From the NCBI GenBank assembly GCA_900642245.1, contig CAAAJI010001013.1, positions 1 to 10,013 on the forward strand: a stretch of DNA of 10,013 nt, given 5' to 3'. Shown here in pieces: positions 1 through 6,952 of the stretch (positions are counted from its first letter, which is position 1; the number at the start of each line of letters is the position of its first letter). Source of the stretch: Fragilaria radians (lineage: Eukaryota > Bacillariophyta > Fragilariophyceae > Fragilariales > Fragilariaceae). The position numbers and the translations under genes were made by a program. The notes under the pieces were generated by a model that saw only the letters and a list, made by a program, of their open reading frames with translations, ran no database searches and had not been told where the DNA came from.

Positions 1-230
1 ATGGGTTACAATGGAAAATGCAGGAAACGGAAATAATTTGTGCTGTGGGGGACAAATTGACATGATTCTTCCTTATGGATAATCGTTTTTCTGATATTTC
101 AAAGAACGAATCAAAGTTGCATCATAATATTATCATTGTAACTAGAAAATTCCCTCCGTATTTCCAATACAATAGTATGAGCCAACTAAACCTACAAGAA
201 GGAAATAATTTGTTATCAGAGATATCATCA
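1..230. repeat. Head repeat, copy H1 (block I)
   Basis: This stretch resembles 6144-6373 at roughly 80% by eye. Shared blocks include GACATGATTCTTCCT, ATGGATAATCG, ATTTCAAAGAA and AACAAGAAGGAAA-like words in the same order. Both lie upstream of a pair of secreted-protein paralogs, so they probably mark the left end of a duplicated block. The left boundary cannot be set because it runs into the window edge. An open frame from 75 shares only its first dozen or so residues with the H2 copy before that copy frameshifts, so I do not call a gene here. Confidence 0.75.
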
Positions 231-463
231 ATAAATAGACTTTTGAGATCTACTGTTGGGTTGAAGCAGAAGACTTTTGGTGAGTTGGGAAGTATATCAA
301 TTTGGTTTTTGACTATGGATGCTCTTGAAAAGGCTTTTCATTTCTCTTATTAAAGTGATTCATTTCATTTTGAAACTTTAGGCATGCTTCAAGAACAGCG
401 TCTTGCTGATAAGCATTCAGAGCCTTGTAGTGATACTGACAACACACATATTTTTCTATTTTG
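231..463. other. Stretch with no supported gene
   Basis: Between the head repeat and the remnant of the downstream module I see no confident feature. A frame running to 353 contains a short peptide (about residues 56-70) vaguely like one at 4318-4372, treated in the findings. The rest is AT-rich with no clear repeat partner in the window. Confidence 0.5.
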
Positions 464-590
464 GTGACTTGTCACTAAATAACGCTAAGTAACTGAAACT
501 GAACCTCAATTCCATTCATTGCAAGCAGAAACTCTTTATAACCTTATGTTTGCGTGTCGTTAGGCTTCCATGGTTTTAGAGAATATTGCT
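464..590. repeat. Downstream-module remnant D0
   Basis: A decayed copy of the last third of the downstream module seen after copies 1, 2 and 4. Words in common order are CTTGTC(A/G)CTAAA, GAAACTGAAC, GCAAGCA, TTATGT(T/G)TG..GTGTCGTTAGGCTTCCATGG and AATAT.GT.TA. It lies before copy 1, where no paralog precedes it. An older copy 0 therefore probably stood to its left and was deleted, or the module was duplicated without its gene. Confidence 0.7.
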
Positions 591-680
591 TTCCCCCTTT
601 TTGATACAGCCTGAATTAATGAAGCATATATTTAGGAAGAAAAGAGCAACGAGCTTTTCTACCTTTCATGTTCTAATTTT

Positions 681-760
681 CTATTTGACGACTTTGTTAG
701 TGTGTAGGTGGGCACTACAAAGCTGGATCAGATGCGCTTCAATTCTGCACCTGCACTTTT
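681..760 (-). pseudogene. PsbP-like gene 3' fragment F1
   Basis: Read on the minus strand, this matches the last 25 or so codons of the PsbP-like gene at 9670-10013 (the A-E-L-K-R-I ... S-S-F-V-V-P-T-Y segment). An in-frame TGA (728-730, complement of TCA) replaces the Arg codon after R-I. A 2-base insertion shifts the frame just before the old C-terminus. It cannot encode a protein. The same TGA is present in fragments at 2150-2229 and 7769-7848, so all three descend from one already broken copy. Confidence 0.8.
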
Positions 761-1022
761 TGAAGATTGTTCATTGAAACGCGTTATCAAAGTTCTCTAT
801 AACGAGAATGGTAAATCTTGAAGGCTGAAAACTATTACAAATTGACAATGTAACAAATTCTATGGATTGCGTTGTGAACACAGCATTTTGGAATTCTTTC
901 CTAAAGCAAAATTCCAAAATAACTTGAGAATATACTTGAAAATTCGAGGTACTACTAGTGTTTCAAAATTAACGCTTAATCCCAGTCAATCCATGAATCC
1001 ATGAGCAATTTTTTTCAACGAA
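761..1022. repeat. Upstream module U1 of copy 1
   Basis: About 260 bp that recur before copy 2 (2230-2481) and copy 4 (7849-8092). Shared words include GAAACGCGTT.TCAAAGTTCT, CGAGAATGGT, CTTGAAGGCTGA, GCAAAATTCCAAAATAA, GAGGTACTACTAGTGTTTC and CCCAGTCAATCCATGAATCC. It ends at the TCCGACTGA motif. Its position directly before the genes suggests it carries their promoter region, but I recognise no named promoter element in it. Confidence 0.85.
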
Positions 1023-1031
1023 TCCGACTGA
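1023..1031 (+). promoter_or_regulatory. TCCGACTGA motif, single copy (copy 1)
   Basis: One TCCGACTGA lies 64 bp before the copy 1 start codon. The same motif precedes all four paralogs in different numbers (1, 4, 1 and 8). Its position and recurrence suggest a cis-element or a local short repeat. I know of no factor that binds it. Confidence 0.45.
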
Positions 1032-1094
1032 CAGGTTTCTCTTTATTTTTATTCCCGTTTGAGGGCAATATTCAGAAAGAATGCAATTCGAAAG

Positions 1095-1574
1095 ATGAAG
1101 TCCTTTTTCTCCGTTTACACCTTTGCTTTCTTCATTATGCATGCTACACCTTCGACTGCAACATTAAGACACGGCCATGATACAAATGAAATCAAGAAAC
1201 GAAACGTCGACCGTCACCTTCAGGCGAAAAATAAATTGCTAGAGAAGACCTATCTCCTTGAATTGCTTGTGAACTCGAAAGCTAATCTTGAAACGACGTT
1301 ATGTAAGGAAAGAGCTGACCTACTTCCTTTTAATGACTACCTAGGTATAGTCTTGAATGAAACAGGTCGCAGGATTCTTGAGAAAGTAGCAACAGCCAAG
1401 CACATTCCATTGAGCGACACCATGTGGTTTGCCGACCTATCCAAGCATCGTCGATTAGAAGATAAGGAAGAAGCATCGTCCTCGAACGAAGTCAATATTC
1501 GTCATCTTCAACCAAAATCGAAAAAAGGGAAGGAAATACCATATGCATGCATTATTTCTAAATCTATTTGTTAA
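1095..1574 (+). CDS. Small secreted RxL-rich protein, copy 1, altered C-terminus (159 aa)
   Basis: First member of the array; no named family recognised. Residues 1-22 form a signal peptide (hydrophobic core F-A-F-F-I, likely cleavage after S-T-A22). The mature chain is charged and carries R40-H-L-Q, R93-I-L-E, R119-R-L-E-D and R136-H-L-Q, plus one Cys at 70. I chose the ATG at 1095 because it aligns with the start of the other copies and has A at -3; the open frame extends 12 codons upstream only through a TTG. After residue 139 the protein departs from its paralogs. A 239 bp deletion (equivalent to 3031-3269 of copy 2) joins the coding sequence to what is 3' untranslated sequence elsewhere, giving a 20-residue Lys-rich tail that stops inside the former intron-like segment. 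The conserved C-N-L-C region is therefore absent. It may be a decaying copy or a shortened secreted product. The ORF is certain; its expression is not. Confidence 0.7.
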   Translation: MKSFFSVYTFAFFIMHATPSTATLRHGHDTNEIKKRNVDRHLQAKNKLLEKTYLLELLVNSKANLETTLCKERADLLPFNDYLGIVLNETGRRILEKVATAKHIPLSDTMWFADLSKHRRLEDKEEASSSNEVNIRHLQPKSKKGKEIPYACIISKSIC

Positions 1575-1589
1575 GCGTATTATTCATTT

Positions 1590-2070
1590 TCCAGCATAAG
1601 ACACAGCGTGACTAGGTCATGCCTTTCATCTACATATTCATCAAATTACACTTTCCAAGTAAAAGCCTACAAATTTGTTGTCACGATGACATTCTTTTTG
1701 ATAGATGTGAAAGATTGTATTTGATGTGTTTTGACTCATGAACTTTGGAAGAGTCCTTTGGGAAGGATTGCAACAGAAAATAAGCTGATAGTTTTGAGAA
1801 GCGTAATTATCGTCATACTTCATTTTGAGTAATCGATTAGCACAGGGCGCTCGTTATGAGAGTATGAATACAAAGTTATGATCTGACTTCTATTGTTGAT
1901 GTCTTGTGTTCAAGCCTTACAAATCATTGTTCTGTTATGCAGGTCTCTTGTCGCTAAACTTAACATTGTTGAAACTGAACTTTGTAGCAAGCATTCCACG
2001 AAGAAAATCGACAATAAATTATTACATTTATGTGTCGTTTGTCTTCCATGGTAATATAGTATATTGTTTG
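1590..2070. repeat. Downstream module D1
   Basis: About 480 bp that begin at GCATAAGACACAGCGTGAC and run to the GTCTTCCATGGTAATATA region. It recurs at 3352-3780 (with an internal deletion of about 55 bp) and 9085-9570 and is missing after copy 3. A minus-strand open frame inside it (1641-1823) has a partner at 9102-9332, but the two peptides have diverged more than the DNA and D2 has lost part of the region, so I do not call a gene. This is most of the gap between copies 1 and 2. Confidence 0.85.
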
Positions 2071-2149
2071 GTTTGATTAGGCTCCCTGTCAGTTGCCGAT
2101 GGATGTCATGAATTAGGAAGAAACCAACTATTTTTCATTACACAATTTT

Positions 2150-2229
2150 CTATGTGACGACGTCGTTAGTGTGTAGGTGGGCACTACAAAGTTGGATCAG
2201 ATGCGCGTCAATTCTGCATTGGCACGTTT
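2150..2229 (-). pseudogene. PsbP-like gene 3' fragment F2
   Basis: On the minus strand this aligns with the PsbP-like C-terminus: R-A-N-A-E-L-T-R-I, an in-frame TGA (2197-2199), then S-N-F-V-V-P-T-Y-T. A 2-base insertion follows, close to the old stop. Similarity ends abruptly after GGCACGTTT (2229), where the upstream module begins, so this marks a duplication junction. The fragment has no 5' part and is dead. Confidence 0.85.
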
Positions 2230-2481
2230 AAAGATCGTTCACAGAAACGCGTTTTCAAAGTTCTCTATACCGAGAATGGTCTACCTTGAAGGCTGACAAC
2301 TTTATAAATTAACAATTCTATGGACTGCGATGTGAACACAGCTTTTTGAATTCTTACCTGGAGCAAAATTCCAAAATAAATGGAGAATATAGTCGAAAAT
2401 TCGAGGTACTACTAGTGTTTCAAAATTAACGCTTAATCCCAGTCAATTCATGAATCCATGAGCAATTTTTTTGCCATGAAT
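2230..2481. repeat. Upstream module U2 of copy 2
   Basis: Close partner of 761-1022, by eye near 90% over the last 100 bp. It leads straight into the TCCGACTGA cluster before copy 2. No gene seen. Confidence 0.85.
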
Positions 2482-2557
2482 CCGACTGCCGGTTCCGACT
2501 GACCGGTTTCTCTTTTTTCCGACTGACTAGAAGTTTCCACAACACGAATCCGACTGA
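2481..2557 (+). promoter_or_regulatory. TCCGACTGA cluster, four copies (copy 2)
   Basis: TCCGACTGA or one-mismatch forms start at 2481, 2494, 2518 and 2549, all in the same orientation. The last lies 57 bp before the copy 2 start codon and is embedded in AACACGAATCCGACTGAAC, which recurs before copy 4 at the same distance. Spacing is irregular (13, 24, 31 bp), so it is not a simple tandem microsatellite. Role inferred only. Confidence 0.5.
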
Positions 2558-2613
2558 ACAAAACCGGGATAGCTTTTTGCTTTTGCGATTGTCAGACAAA
2601 ATTCATAAGAAAG

Positions 2614-3222
2614 ATGATGCTATTTTTCTGCGCTCTTACCGTTGCTTTCTTCATTTTGCATGCTATACCTTCGACTGCAACATTAAGACACGGCCATGCT
2701 GCAAATGAAATCCAGAAACAAAACGTCGACCGTCACCTTCAGGCGAAAAAAGTAATGCCCGAGAAGACCTATCTCCTTGAATTGCATGTGAACTCGAAAG
2801 CTAATCACGACACGAAGGTATGTAAGGAAAGAGCTGACCTACTTCCTTTTAATGACTACCTAGGCGTAGTCTTGAATGAAACAGGTCGCAGGATTCTTGA
2901 GAAAGTAGCAACAGCGAAGCACATTCCATTGAGCGACGCCATGTGGTTTGCCGACCTATCCAAGCGTCGTCAGCTTGAGGATAAAGAGGAAGCGTCGTCC
3001 TCGAACGAAGTCGACATTCGTCATCTTCAAACTGGGTATGTATGGAAAGTGAAAGTGATTTGTAATCTATGTTCCGATGACAACAATGATAGGAGGATGC
3101 TGCGACAACTCGGACGTAATGAAAGGGATATCTGGAATGTACTCACCAGCGGGGTGCAGAGAGGACTTCATTCTGCGTGCAGTATGCAAGATGTCGAAGT
3201 TGTTATATTTGATGAAAGTTAG
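2614..3222 (+). CDS. Small secreted RxL-rich protein, copy 2 (202 aa)
   Basis: Full-length member of the array; I recognise no named family. Residues 1-22 are a signal peptide with likely cleavage after S-T-A22. The mature chain is rich in Lys, Arg and Glu and contains R40-H-L-Q, R93-I-L-E, R119-Q-L-E-D followed by K-E-E and a Ser run, R136-H-L-Q, and R161-M-L-R. Residues 141-202 start G-Y-V-W-K-V and include C150-N-L-C153, an acidic S-D-D-N-N-D patch and C189; C70 is the other mature-chain Cys. Two to four Cys could pair as disulfides after secretion. No transmembrane segment is seen after the signal. The start is a double ATG in the context AAGAAAG-ATG-ATG, shared with copies 3 and 4; the second ATG is possible. 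The frame is kept against copies 3 and 4, including a whole-codon indel at residue 160/161, which argues for a real protein. Confidence 0.85.
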   Translation: MMLFFCALTVAFFILHAIPSTATLRHGHAANEIQKQNVDRHLQAKKVMPEKTYLLELHVNSKANHDTKVCKERADLLPFNDYLGVVLNETGRRILEKVATAKHIPLSDAMWFADLSKRRQLEDKEEASSSNEVDIRHLQTGYVWKVKVICNLCSDDNNDRRMLRQLGRNERDIWNVLTSGVQRGLHSACSMQDVEVVIFDES

Positions 3223-3297
3223 ATCATTTGAAGCAATCCGAGAAACCCTTTCATCCGCATCATGACAAACCAAAATCGAAAAAAGGGAAGGAAATAC

Positions 3298-3351
3298 GTA
3301 TGTATGCTATATTTCTAAACCTATTTGTTAAACGTTTTATTCATTTTCCAG
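3298..3351 (+). other. Possible 54-nt intron in the 3' untranslated region of copy 2
   Basis: Starts GTATGTATGC, contains CTAAAC (branch-site-like) and ends in a T-rich tract then CCAG. The same unit follows copy 4 with an intact GTATGT. After copy 3 the first GT is changed but GTATGC remains 4 bases on. In copy 1 the donor is gone. It sits 75 bp after the stop codon. Transcript evidence is absent, so this is a prediction from splice-site words only. Confidence 0.4.
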
Positions 3352-3780
3352 CATAAGATACAGTGTGACTAGGTCATGCCTTTCATCTACATCTTCATCA
3401 AATTACACTTTCTAAAGTAAAAGTCTACAAATTTGTAGTTACGATGACATTCTTTTTGGTAGGTGCGAAAGATTGTATTTGATGTATTTTGACTCGTTAA
3501 CTTTGGAAGACTCCAACTTCGTGATACTTCATTGAGTCATTGATTAGCACAGGTATCACCGCAGCGCTCGATATGAGAGTATGAATACAAAGTTATGATC
3601 TGACTTCTATGGTTGATGTCTTTTGTTCAAGCCTTACATCGAATTCTTTTATTTTGCAGGTCTCTTGTCGCTAAACTTAAACATTGTTGAAACTGAACTT
3701 TGCAGCAAGCATTCCACGAAGAAAATTGACAATGACAATAAATTATTATATTTATGTGTCGTTTGTCTTCCATGGTAATA
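3352..3780. repeat. Downstream module D2
   Basis: Partner of 1590-2070 and 9085-9570. Compared with those it lacks about 55 bp after ACTTTGGAAGA. It continues without a break into the PsbP-derived tail. No gene seen. Confidence 0.85.
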
Positions 3781-3893
3781 TAGTATATTGTTTGGTTTGA
3801 TTAGGCTCCCTGTCAGTTGCCGATGGATGTCATGACTTGGGAAGAAACGAAACATAGAAAGCTATTTTTCGTTGCACAATATTCGATGTCACA

Positions 3894-4036
3894 ACGTCAT
3901 TGGTATAAGTGGGCACAACAAAGCTGGATCGTATACGTTTCAATTCTGCACTGGCACGTTTCCATTCCGGTGCATTACATTCAATACATAATACATACAA
4001 TCGTCCATTTTCTTCAGCAACCGTTGCTGATGTGAG
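3894..4036 (-). pseudogene. PsbP-like gene 3' fragment T1
   Basis: Matches 9670-9822, the last 50 or so codons of the PsbP-like gene, with only two differences I can see: TAG stop changed to TCG (plus-strand CGA at 3894-3896) and C for T at 4021. Similarity stops dead at 4036 (GATGTGAG), inside the coding sequence of the intact gene, so the fragment has no 5' end. Unlike the fragments at 681, 2150 and 7769 it lacks the internal TGA and the 2-base insertion, so it was copied separately and much more recently. Plus-strand open frames over it are shadows. Confidence 0.85.
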
Positions 4037-6143
4037 TCAAATATTCTTTTCTTTGACAGTCATGTTATACTCTGAATGCTTGTCCCCAAAGCCTTCAGGA
4101 ATACATTTTTTATGGAGTCCATTACTGAGCATAAATACCTAGGATGCTGCATTCTTCACTTGTATCAGGAATGCAAGTGTGAGTGCTGACAACTATTGGA
4201 ATAAGCGCCCTTGGGAAACCGAAGAATTCTCAGAACTGCCTGAACTTGTGGTAAATGTTTTGCACCTATGAAAATAATGTTCAAATGATGAGATACTCAC
4301 TGCAACCCCAAATAATGAGAAAGCTTCTGCGACATTCCACGCTAGTAAAGCAAAAATCGCTGGGGGACAAGTTACCTAGGCTCAATGGCGCAATTAATAT
4401 CGCACGTCGTTTCTACTCAAAAACCCTTCTGAATGTCAATGGTAAAACAATAATGGGAACAAACTTTATTAGATGATGTTGAATACTCCGTATTTCTTGG
4501 GTTCTGAATGGGACTCTAAATAGAGACAGACTTCTAACTAAGCATTTACGGCAAAAGCTTTATTAGAACCTGTGAAGAAGAAGTTTAGTGGAGAAATCTC
4601 TGATATGTGCAGATGAAGTTGACCAAATGTTATGTAACCCATTAAGGGTCATCTATTGGAATAATACAATAACCACAGTGGGAATGATGTTATAGAGCAA
4701 TTAAAGTGTTTGGATGAAACTTGAAAGTGCAATATTTGGGGTTCAAAGCACTTAGGAACAACTTGTGTTATGAGAAAATGAACCAGAATATCAGTGAAAA
4801 AGAATGATCTAAAATAAAGTAAACATAGAAATGGTGCAACTGGTATGCGAGTGTTTTTGTTGAATAGTTTCGGAAAGATGGATAATTGATGCTAGGCAAA
4901 ACGAGGCCTTTCGAATAGTTTCTTTCAATAAAATTTCCTCTAGATAGTAAGTTTAGGAGAAGCGTTGTCTGGGTGCTTCAGTATGCGCCAGTCCCGCCTT
5001 TTTCTCCATGCACTAAGCATTCTTGATGAAAGTGATTTGCTGTTATGCATTGAGATGTTTCTTGACTTAAAGGTTAGGCAAACAACGAAAAGTATCAAAT
5101 TACAGTGAATTGTTGAGTGTTCTGGGAAAATGTACACATCCGTGAATGATCAACTATGTGACGCATTTCCTAGTCTCATTTTACTACATATATCGCAACG
5201 GTTTGTAACAATGAAATCAAAGGAATATACGCGCATACCTGGATTATAAATCTATGCAGTTTAAGAATGGTCTTCATCGATTATTTACTTCCCAAACCCA
5301 GCCTGTCCAAGACTTTATTCCATAGAAACTTCAATGTAATCCCAAATGCGAATTAAATCTTCTCATGAATTGTATACAGTACCTTTTTACCCTTTTTTTG
5401 TAACGCTTACAAGATGATCTAGAGATGTCCATTTGGAATAGATTTCTTATCCATCACTAAATTTGTGTAACGAAATATTTTGGCTGCTATCCAAATGAAC
5501 AAGAATTTCATGTAGACAATAAAATGCGGTACTGTGATTTATGTTATGCTTGGAGCCCTTTTTCGCTGTATTTACTTGTATTAGCTGTTGGTATGTTTCC
5601 GCTTCCAGTTCACCACTACATCTTACCTTTCAATCAATATTTATAGACTCACTATCAGACATTACCTGTCTAAATTTGTTTCCATAGAGAATGTTATTTC
5701 AAGAATCAGGAAACATACTTAATATTTTCTTCCAAGTATTGTTTTTACTAGGAAAAAGGGATACTAAGAGTATTCTAATTGGAAATCTGATTTTGTTCAT
5801 CAAATTTCTCTAGCTGATTTTTGATATTGGTAGCTTGAAAATAAATCACATTGTCCTTCTCAAGATTATAAAATGACATTCAAAGTTTTTTATTGATATT
5901 AAAGATGCAGTTGCTCGATTCAGCACAGTTTCTTCTATGTCATTACATGTATGTACCTTATTCTTTTTTGCTTCGTGTATTCAAAATGCATTTTTATATT
6001 TTTCTCTCTCAGCTTTTTGGTTGCACGGAACATTGCACTAAAATAGTTTACTCTACATTGCAATTTATTCTAGGCGTGACTTCATAAATAGGCCAAAAGG
6101 AATATGAAACTATTATAAGAATAGTTTTCTTGTCAGGATATTG
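4037..6143. other. Inter-block spacer without a supported gene
   Basis: About 2.1 kb of AT-rich DNA between the two blocks. It has no module shared with the array and no recognisable RNA gene, transposon end or long open frame. Two short stretches look faintly coding: 4143-4268 on the + strand (contains N-Y-W-N-K-R-P-W) and the frame at 4255-4476 (contains K-Q-K-S-L-G-D-K-L). They are in different frames and end in stops, so they could be relics of a gene I cannot identify. Everything from about 4480 to 6143 appears featureless. Confidence 0.6.
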
Positions 6144-6373
6144 ATGGATTGTAATGGAAAATATAGGAAAGAGAAATAATTTTTGTTGCAGGAGACAAAT
6201 GGACATGATTCTTCCTGATGGATAATCGCTTTGCTATCATTTCAAAGAATGAATCAACGCTGTATCATTGTAAAGACCTTTTAGTAATGAGGATGTACCG
6301 TTCATAGTGCCAGTAAAATTCTAAGAGCCAATTATGCCAACAAGAAGGAAACAATATGTAATCAGACTACCGT
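6144..6373. repeat. Head repeat, copy H2 (block II)
   Basis: Partner of 1-230, beginning at ATGGATTGTAATGGAAAAT (H1 has ATGGGTTACAATGGAAAAT). It includes GGATAATCGCTTTG.TATCATTTCAAAGAATGAATCAA and ends near AACAAGAAGGAAACAA. Small indels break any shared open frame. It marks the left side of the second paralog pair. Confidence 0.75.
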
Positions 6374-6469
6374 ATGACGGTATTGAACCGTCCCTGGACC
6401 ACTAGCTACAGATGGGAAAATAACTCGAGGTTAATCTTTATAATGAATCTGATTCTTTCACATTAATAT

Positions 6470-6482
6470 CCCCCCCCCCCCC
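6470..6482 (+). repeat. C13 homopolymer
   Basis: Thirteen consecutive C in otherwise AT-rich DNA (6470-6482). It lies in the 6374-6586 stretch between H2 and the aminotransferase relic, which holds nothing else I recognise apart from pyrimidine-rich splice-acceptor-like sequence ending TTTTTCAG (6545) and CATACAG (6586). Confidence 0.9.
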
Positions 6483-6586
6483 TGCTGGTAAATTTATTAT
6501 CTTATTCGGACATTCTTTGGTCTTTCTTAATTCCTCCTTTTTCAGGCTTCTTTATTCATGTGCTGCTTTCTTCATTCATCATACAG

Positions 6587-6760
6587 GCTATTCACCTCGG
6601 GCATTTACGATTTTATGTTGCTCCTGAACTATGTCTCTTCTCCGACAATTTGTTCCACTTTTCCAACAACTCCATTTCTTCGTATGAACCTACGACGCGC
6701 ACTCCGCACAACAATGGGGAACGGCTGGTTTCCATCGGTTCCTTGTCAAAAGCACTCGTT
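6587..6760 (+). pseudogene. Relic of a fold-type I PLP aminotransferase
   Basis: The translated segment holds two landmarks of class I/II aminotransferases at the right spacing. L-F-S-D-N-L-F-H-F resembles the L-x-S-D-E-V-Y-H-L stretch whose Asp contacts the PLP ring nitrogen. Then, 35 residues later, E-R-L-V-S-I-G-S-L-S-K-A-L resembles the segment bearing the Lys that forms the Schiff base with PLP. The usual E-V-Y is changed to N-L-F. The segment starts after an acceptor-like CATACAG and stops matching right after the Lys, where sequence like the paralog upstream module takes over. Only about 58 codons are present, against 380-450 for a full enzyme, so it is a truncated exon left by rearrangement. 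Identification is by motif recall, not alignment. Confidence 0.5.
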
Positions 6761-6765
6761 AATTT

Positions 6766-6849
6766 AGTTGAAAAATTCCAGCTACTACTAATCTTTTAAA
6801 AGTAAAGGTTTTCGTTGCAGTCAATCCACGACAAAGCTTTACCACGAAT
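6766..6849. repeat. Truncated upstream module U3 of copy 3
   Basis: Only the last 80 or so bp of the upstream module remain here: GAAAAATTC.AGCTACTACTA, a TTTTAAAAG variant, and CAGTCAATCCA running to ACGAATCCGACTGACC. The rest is replaced by the aminotransferase relic. Copy 3 thus has the most altered 5' flank of the four. Confidence 0.65.
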
Positions 6850-6857
6850 CCGACTGA
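6849..6857 (+). promoter_or_regulatory. TCCGACTGA motif, single copy (copy 3)
   Basis: One TCCGACTGA, 96 bp before the copy 3 start codon, in the context CACGAATCCGACTGACC. Same orientation as in the other paralogs. Role inferred. Confidence 0.45.
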
Positions 6858-6903
6858 CCGAATATTCCTACGCTCGTACAGAATTTTCTTTTTCTTCCTT
6901 TCT

Positions 6904-6929
6904 CGTCTATAACAGACGTCTATAACAGA
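6904..6929 (+). repeat. Perfect 13-bp tandem repeat in the copy 3 leader
   Basis: CGTCTATAACAGA occurs twice head to tail, ending 24 bp before the copy 3 start codon. It is absent from the other paralogs. It probably reflects a recent slippage duplication within the leader. Confidence 0.9.
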
Positions 6930-6952
6930 AAGAAAACAAATGCATAAGAAAG

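Noticed and set aside
75..353. 92-residue open frame at the left end
   Set aside because: The matching head repeat at 6144-6373 keeps only the first dozen or so residues before breaking frame. No domain or signal is visible, and length is near chance for this composition.
1059..1094. 12-codon upstream extension of copy 1 from a TTG
   Set aside because: A TTG start is unlikely in a eukaryote. The ATG at 1095 aligns with the starts of the other copies and directly opens the signal peptide.
1641..1823. Minus-strand open frame with a homologous counterpart at 9102-9332
   Set aside because: Conserved only because it lies in the duplicated downstream module. The peptides differ more than the DNA does, and D2 has lost part of the region, so there is no sign of protein-level selection.
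2157..2166. Palindrome ACGACGTCGT (also 7776-7785), resembling a CRE-type site
   Set aside because: It lies in decayed PsbP 3' coding sequence; the live gene has CACAACGTCATT there, so the palindrome arose by drift in the shared ancestor of F2 and F3. Too far from the start codons to claim regulation.
2614..3222. Classical oomycete RXLR-dEER effector
   Set aside because: The only exact RxLR is near the C-terminus rather than soon after the signal peptide, the early motif is R-H-L-Q, and the neighbour is a photosynthetic gene.
3067..3273. Minus-strand and alternative-frame open frames over the C-termini of copies 2 and 3
   Set aside because: Shadows of the real coding sequence; they recur only where that sequence is conserved.
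3817..4142. Plus-strand open frames over the PsbP tail, with a near-identical one at 9612-9821
   Set aside because: They lie antisense to the PsbP-like coding sequence and are conserved for that reason.
4940..5137. 65-residue minus-strand open frame in the spacer
   Set aside because: No recognisable motif, no repeat partner, length within chance expectation.
5893..6087. 64-residue hydrophobic open frame in the spacer
   Set aside because: No ATG at its start, no family resemblance, composition as expected from AT-rich DNA.
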